Positions 34,215 through 36,625 of a stretch of 36,625 nucleotides of DNA are shown piece after piece. Each line of letters opens with the position of its first letter. The first letter of the stretch is position 1. Position numbers and translations under genes: made by a program. The notes under the pieces were generated by a model. That model ran no database searches, was not told the DNA's origin, and saw only the letters and a list, made by a program, of their open reading frames with translations. Source of the stretch: Pelosinus propionicus DSM 13327 (GTDB taxonomy: Bacteria; Bacillota; Negativicutes; DSM-13327); NCBI RefSeq assembly GCF_900114615.1, contig NZ_FOTS01000053.1, forward strand, positions 1 to 36,625, read 5' to 3'.

Positions 34215-35231
34215 GTGCCAAAACGATCTTTTATCTTATTTACATCTTTCTTAATAAGTATTTTACTACTGGGAGGTTGTTCCAGTATGGAAAAGGAAGC
34301 GATTCCTGCAGCTACCAAATATCCAGAAAAACCGATTACTCTCATAGTTCCTTTTGGAGTCGGCGGTGGGATCGATCTCGTTGCTCGTACAGTGGAAAAA
34401 TCAGCGTCTACGCATTTAGGACAGCCATTGGTAGTCATTAACAAACCAGGAGGAACTGGTACTATTGGATGGAATGAGGTCGCAAGTGCCTCTCCTGATG
34501 GCTATACTCTAGCAATGACGGGGATTGAAATTATATTGCAGCCATTGTATGGCCCAACGAAATTTCATTATCCAAGTGCATTGGAACCAATTGCACAAAT
34601 TACTGAATTATCCTTAATTATGGCAGTCCAAGCTGATCAGCCATGGAATACTCTTGAAGATTTGATTGCTTATGCAAAAGAACATCCAGGAGAAATAAAA
34701 TTTGGTCATCCCGGTATAGGCGGTATCAACCACGTACTTGGGGAAACCTTTGCCAAGACCGCCAATATTCAATTAGAGCAAGTACCTTTCCAGAGCGGTG
34801 CAGAGGCAATGTCAAACTTATTAGGCGGTCATATTCAAGTTGTTTTTCTTAATCCCGCAGCCGTGAAAGAACAGTTAAAGGCCGGAAAGGTAAAAGCACT
34901 GGCATTAGGAGGTGAAAAACGATTAACCGATCCAATCTTTGCAACTATACCTACCTTTAAAGAACAAGGCTTAGATGTGGTTTGTAACAGTTGGAATGGA
35001 ATAGCTGCACCTAAGGGACTGCCTGAAGACGTTAAAAAGAAATTGAGCGAAGGGATTAAGAAAGTAATCGATGATCCAGAATTTCAAAGAAATATGGAAA
35101 ATTTAGGTCTGCAAGTTACCTATCTAGGACCAGATGATTCTGCTAAAAAATGGCTGATAGATAGTCAACAATTAACTAAAACAGTACAAGAAACGGGCAT
35201 TGCCGAAAATATTAAAACACAAAAGAAATAA
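34215..35231 (+). CDS. tctC: TctC-type periplasmic binding lipoprotein, copy 2 of 3
   Basis: 338 residues; lipobox LLGGC. Blocks: YPEKPITLIVPFGVGGGIDLVAR, VINKPGGTGTIGW, FGHPGIGGINHVLGE, LLGGHIQVVFLNPAAVKEQL. GTG start 7 bases after AGGAGG. Roughly two thirds identical to copies 1 and 3 by eye. The change of FGHGG to FGHPG and TGHV to INHV lies in the binding cleft, so the ligand may differ. The 77-bp gap before it has no terminator. Confidence 0.93.
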   Translation: MPKRSFILFTSFLISILLLGGCSSMEKEAIPAATKYPEKPITLIVPFGVGGGIDLVARTVEKSASTHLGQPLVVINKPGGTGTIGWNEVASASPDGYTLAMTGIEIILQPLYGPTKFHYPSALEPIAQITELSLIMAVQADQPWNTLEDLIAYAKEHPGEIKFGHPGIGGINHVLGETFAKTANIQLEQVPFQSGAEAMSNLLGGHIQVVFLNPAAVKEQLKAGKVKALALGGEKRLTDPIFATIPTFKEQGLDVVCNSWNGIAAPKGLPEDVKKKLSEGIKKVIDDPEFQRNMENLGLQVTYLGPDDSAKKWLIDSQQLTKTVQETGIAENIKTQKK

Positions 35232-35269
35232 ATGGTGTATAAATGCTGGCAATAATGGGAGGTTATCAA

Positions 35270-36286
35270 GTGCCAAAAAGATCATTTATAGTATTTATCT
35301 CTTGCTTATTTACTATTTTAGTATTGGGAGGTTGTACAAGTATGGAAAATAAAGCAGTAACTTCAAAAAAAAGCTACCCTGACAAACCGATCACCCTAAT
35401 TGTTCCCTTCGGAGTTGGCGGTGGTATGGATTTGGTTGCTCGCTTACTGGAAAAGAGTGCTCCCACACACTTAGGACAACCCTTAATTATTACTAACAAA
35501 CCAGGGGGAGCAGGTACAGTAGGATGGAATGAATTGGCGAGTGCAAATCCCGACGGTTATACTCTTGGTATGACAGGTGTAGAAGTAATATTGCAGCCTC
35601 TATATGGAACAACTAAATATAACTACCCTACCGCTTTAGATCCTCTTGTACAAATTGCAGATTTATCGATTGTGATGGTGGTTAGGACTCAAGATCCTTG
35701 GCAAAATATCACTGATTTAATCTCTTATGCTAAACAACACCCAGGAGAAATCAAATTTGGACATGGAGGGATCGGTACAATCGGTCATGTCACTGGAGAG
35801 ACTTTTGCTAAAGCTGCCAATATTCACCTCGAGCAAGTGCCCTATCAAAGTGCAGCCGAAGCAATGGCAAGCTTACTCGGTGGACACGTTCAAGTTGCTT
35901 TTCTTAATCCAGCATCTGTTAAAGAGCAGATGAAAAATGGAATGGTCAAAGCTTTCGCTGTAGCAACTGACCAAAGGCTAGTTGAGCAAAATTTTACCGA
36001 CATACCTACATTTAAAGAACAGGGATTAGAAGTGGTATGTACTAATTGGTATACTATAGCTGCCCCAAAAGATTTACCAAATGAAGTTAAAGTCAAATTA
36101 ACTGAAGGATTTAAAGTAATGATTAACGATCCTGAATTCAAAAATAATATGAATAAGTTAGGATTACAAGTCACCTATTTAGGACCTACTGAATCTGCAG
36201 AAAAATGGATATCAGAAAACCGAAAACTCTCTGTAACGGTACAAGAAACCGGCATCTTAGAAAAAATTAAATCACAAAAAAAATAG
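35270..36286 (+). CDS. tctC: TctC-type periplasmic binding lipoprotein, copy 3 of 3
   Basis: 338 residues from GTG 35270; lipobox VLGGC. I prefer this start over ATG 35243 because GGGAGG lies 7 bases before it and the N-terminus (MPKRSFIVFI) then matches copy 2 (MPKRSFILFT). Blocks: YPDKPITLIVPFGVGGGMDLVAR, ITNKPGGAGTVGW, FGHGGIGTIGHVTGE, LLGGHVQVAFLNPASVKEQM. It shares the cleft residues of copy 1 more than copy 2. Last gene before a hairpin and an insertion sequence. Confidence 0.92.
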   Translation: MPKRSFIVFISCLFTILVLGGCTSMENKAVTSKKSYPDKPITLIVPFGVGGGMDLVARLLEKSAPTHLGQPLIITNKPGGAGTVGWNELASANPDGYTLGMTGVEVILQPLYGTTKYNYPTALDPLVQIADLSIVMVVRTQDPWQNITDLISYAKQHPGEIKFGHGGIGTIGHVTGETFAKAANIHLEQVPYQSAAEAMASLLGGHVQVAFLNPASVKEQMKNGMVKAFAVATDQRLVEQNFTDIPTFKEQGLEVVCTNWYTIAAPKDLPNEVKVKLTEGFKVMINDPEFKNNMNKLGLQVTYLGPTESAEKWISENRKLSVTVQETGILEKIKSQKK

Positions 36287-36303
36287 AAGAACTAGCAAAA
36301 ATA

Positions 36304-36340
36304 AAGGGGCTGTCTCAATAAGAAATTGAGATAGTCCCTT
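36304..36340 (+). terminator. Hairpin at the end of the tct operon / start of the insertion sequence
   Basis: AAGGGGCTGTCTCAAT pairs with ATTGAGATAGTCCCTT (two G-T pairs) around loop AAGAA, 18 bp after the last tctC stop. There is no T-run. The GGGxCTGTCTCAA sequence is of the kind found at IS1182-group ends, so the hairpin may be the element's terminal repeat rather than a host terminator. Confidence 0.55.
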
Positions 36341-36356
36341 ATATGTATTAAAAATA

Positions 36357-36388
36357 CAAGAGGCAGGTTCCGAAGAACCTGCCTCTTG
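36357..36388 (-). terminator. Perfect 14-bp hairpin inside the insertion sequence
   Basis: CAAGAGGCAGGTTC, loop CGAA, GAACCTGCCTCTTG. Read on the minus strand the loop is a stable C-UUCG-G tetraloop and TATTTTTAATAC follows, so it could stop minus-strand transcription leaving the element. On the plus strand it sits 18 bases before the transposase start and could lower its translation from read-through transcripts. Confidence 0.65.
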
Positions 36389-36406
36389 GTGTAGAATTAA
36401 ACTGCT

Positions 36407-36625
36407 ATGAAAAACTTTACACATATAAATCCTACAACAAAAACAAATTCATATCAACTAGTTTTACCGCTTCCTATCGAAATCCTCATACCAGAAAACG
36501 ATTCGGTCAGGCTGTTAAGTAAGATAATGGATCAACTTGATTATTCGCTGTTATACAAAGCGTATTCTCGTAAAGGCAGAAAATCAGTAGTCTCACCTAA
36601 AATGCTTTTCAAAATTATCGTTTAT
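36407..36625 (+). CDS. Transposase, IS1182-type, N-terminal 73 residues (truncated by window end)
   Basis: ATG 36407 opens a frame without a stop to the last base. The sequence LPIEILIPENDSVRLLSKIM, LDYSLLYKAYSRKGRK and SPKMLFKIIVY is the DUF772 N-terminal domain typical of IS1182-family (DDE) transposases. The catalytic domain is outside the window, so intactness cannot be judged. The ribosome site is poor, as is common for transposases. Confidence 0.8.
   Translation, partial: MKNFTHINPTTKTNSYQLVLPLPIEILIPENDSVRLLSKIMDQLDYSLLYKAYSRKGRKSVVSPKMLFKIIVY

Larger units (their letters stand above)
36304..36625 (+). mobile_element. Left end of an IS1182-like insertion sequence (continues beyond window)
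   Basis: It comprises the end hairpin at 36304-36340, a second perfect 14-bp stem (36357-36388) and the beginning of a transposase gene. The right end and any target duplication are outside the window, so the exact left boundary and family rest on the transposase N-terminus. Confidence 0.65.

Noticed and set aside
1-36625. tRNA genes, rRNA, CRISPR arrays, prophage genes or attachment sites
   Set aside because: By eye I found no tRNA cloverleaf with GGTTCGAATCC-type arm, no evenly spaced short repeats, and no phage structural or integrase genes. A tRNAscan or CRISPR search was not possible here.

Overview
The window looks like a chromosomal stretch of a diderm Firmicute (Negativicutes, most likely the Sporomusaceae/Pelosinus-Sporomusa group). 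This is inferred from low-GC, AGGAGG-led genes with many GTG/TTG starts sitting beside true outer-membrane machinery: a two-partner-secretion (TPS) exoprotein with its TpsB pore, and a TonB-dependent receptor ending in aromatic-F. No species assignment is possible from the sequence alone.

Layout. (1) 1-4914, minus strand: a TPS operon, tpsB then a very large repeat-rich tpsA that runs off the left edge. tpsB is split by one in-frame TAG inside its POTRA domain. (2) 5262-6629, minus: a D-aminoacylase-type amidohydrolase whose natural N-terminus begins at an ATT codon. (3) 6792-11967, minus: a copper-defence cluster with the CopA Cu+ ATPase, an OmpR-type response regulator and histidine kinase with a Met/His-rich extracytoplasmic sensor, an unannotated 46-codon small membrane ORF, and CsoR. 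copA has a clear promoter with a CsoR-type palindrome over its start site. (4) 12067-13611, plus: a zinc-ligand-less ribosomal protein S4 paralogue driven by a promoter embedded in a perfect 35-bp Fur/Zur-like palindrome, then an unrecognised 216-aa protein. (5) 13673-16924, minus: a SWIM-SNF2 helicase. (6) 17125-19895, minus: a BtuB-like receptor behind a cobalamin riboswitch and intrinsic terminators. (7) 20034-23236, minus: a four-gene polar amino-acid ABC importer (binding protein closest, from memory, to the cysteine-binding CjaA type) with a consensus promoter, a 180-nt leader and an intrinsic terminator ahead of the first gene. (8) 23431-25193, plus: a YcgR/YcgQ-type permease pair (DUF318 plus TIGR03943). 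(9) 25302-25895, minus: a 3-methyladenine DNA glycosylase. (10) 26120-29395, plus: an APC amino-acid permease, then an unusual HMA / DsbD-like / cupredoxin fusion protein. (11) 29656-36286, plus: an orphan histidine kinase running into a tripartite tricarboxylate transporter operon tctB-tctA with three tandem tctC binding-protein genes. (12) 36304 to the right edge: the left end of an IS1182-like insertion sequence with the start of its transposase.

Common themes are metal handling (copper at 6.8-12 kb and 27.6-29.4 kb, a probable Zn or Fe response at 12.1 kb, cobalamin at 17-20 kb) and organic nutrient uptake. I found no tRNA, rRNA or CRISPR array. Points that deserve a second look are the amber codon in tpsB, the apparent AUU start, the 35-bp palindrome, the small ORF in the copper cluster, the leader terminator of the ABC operon, and the multidomain copper-type fusion.
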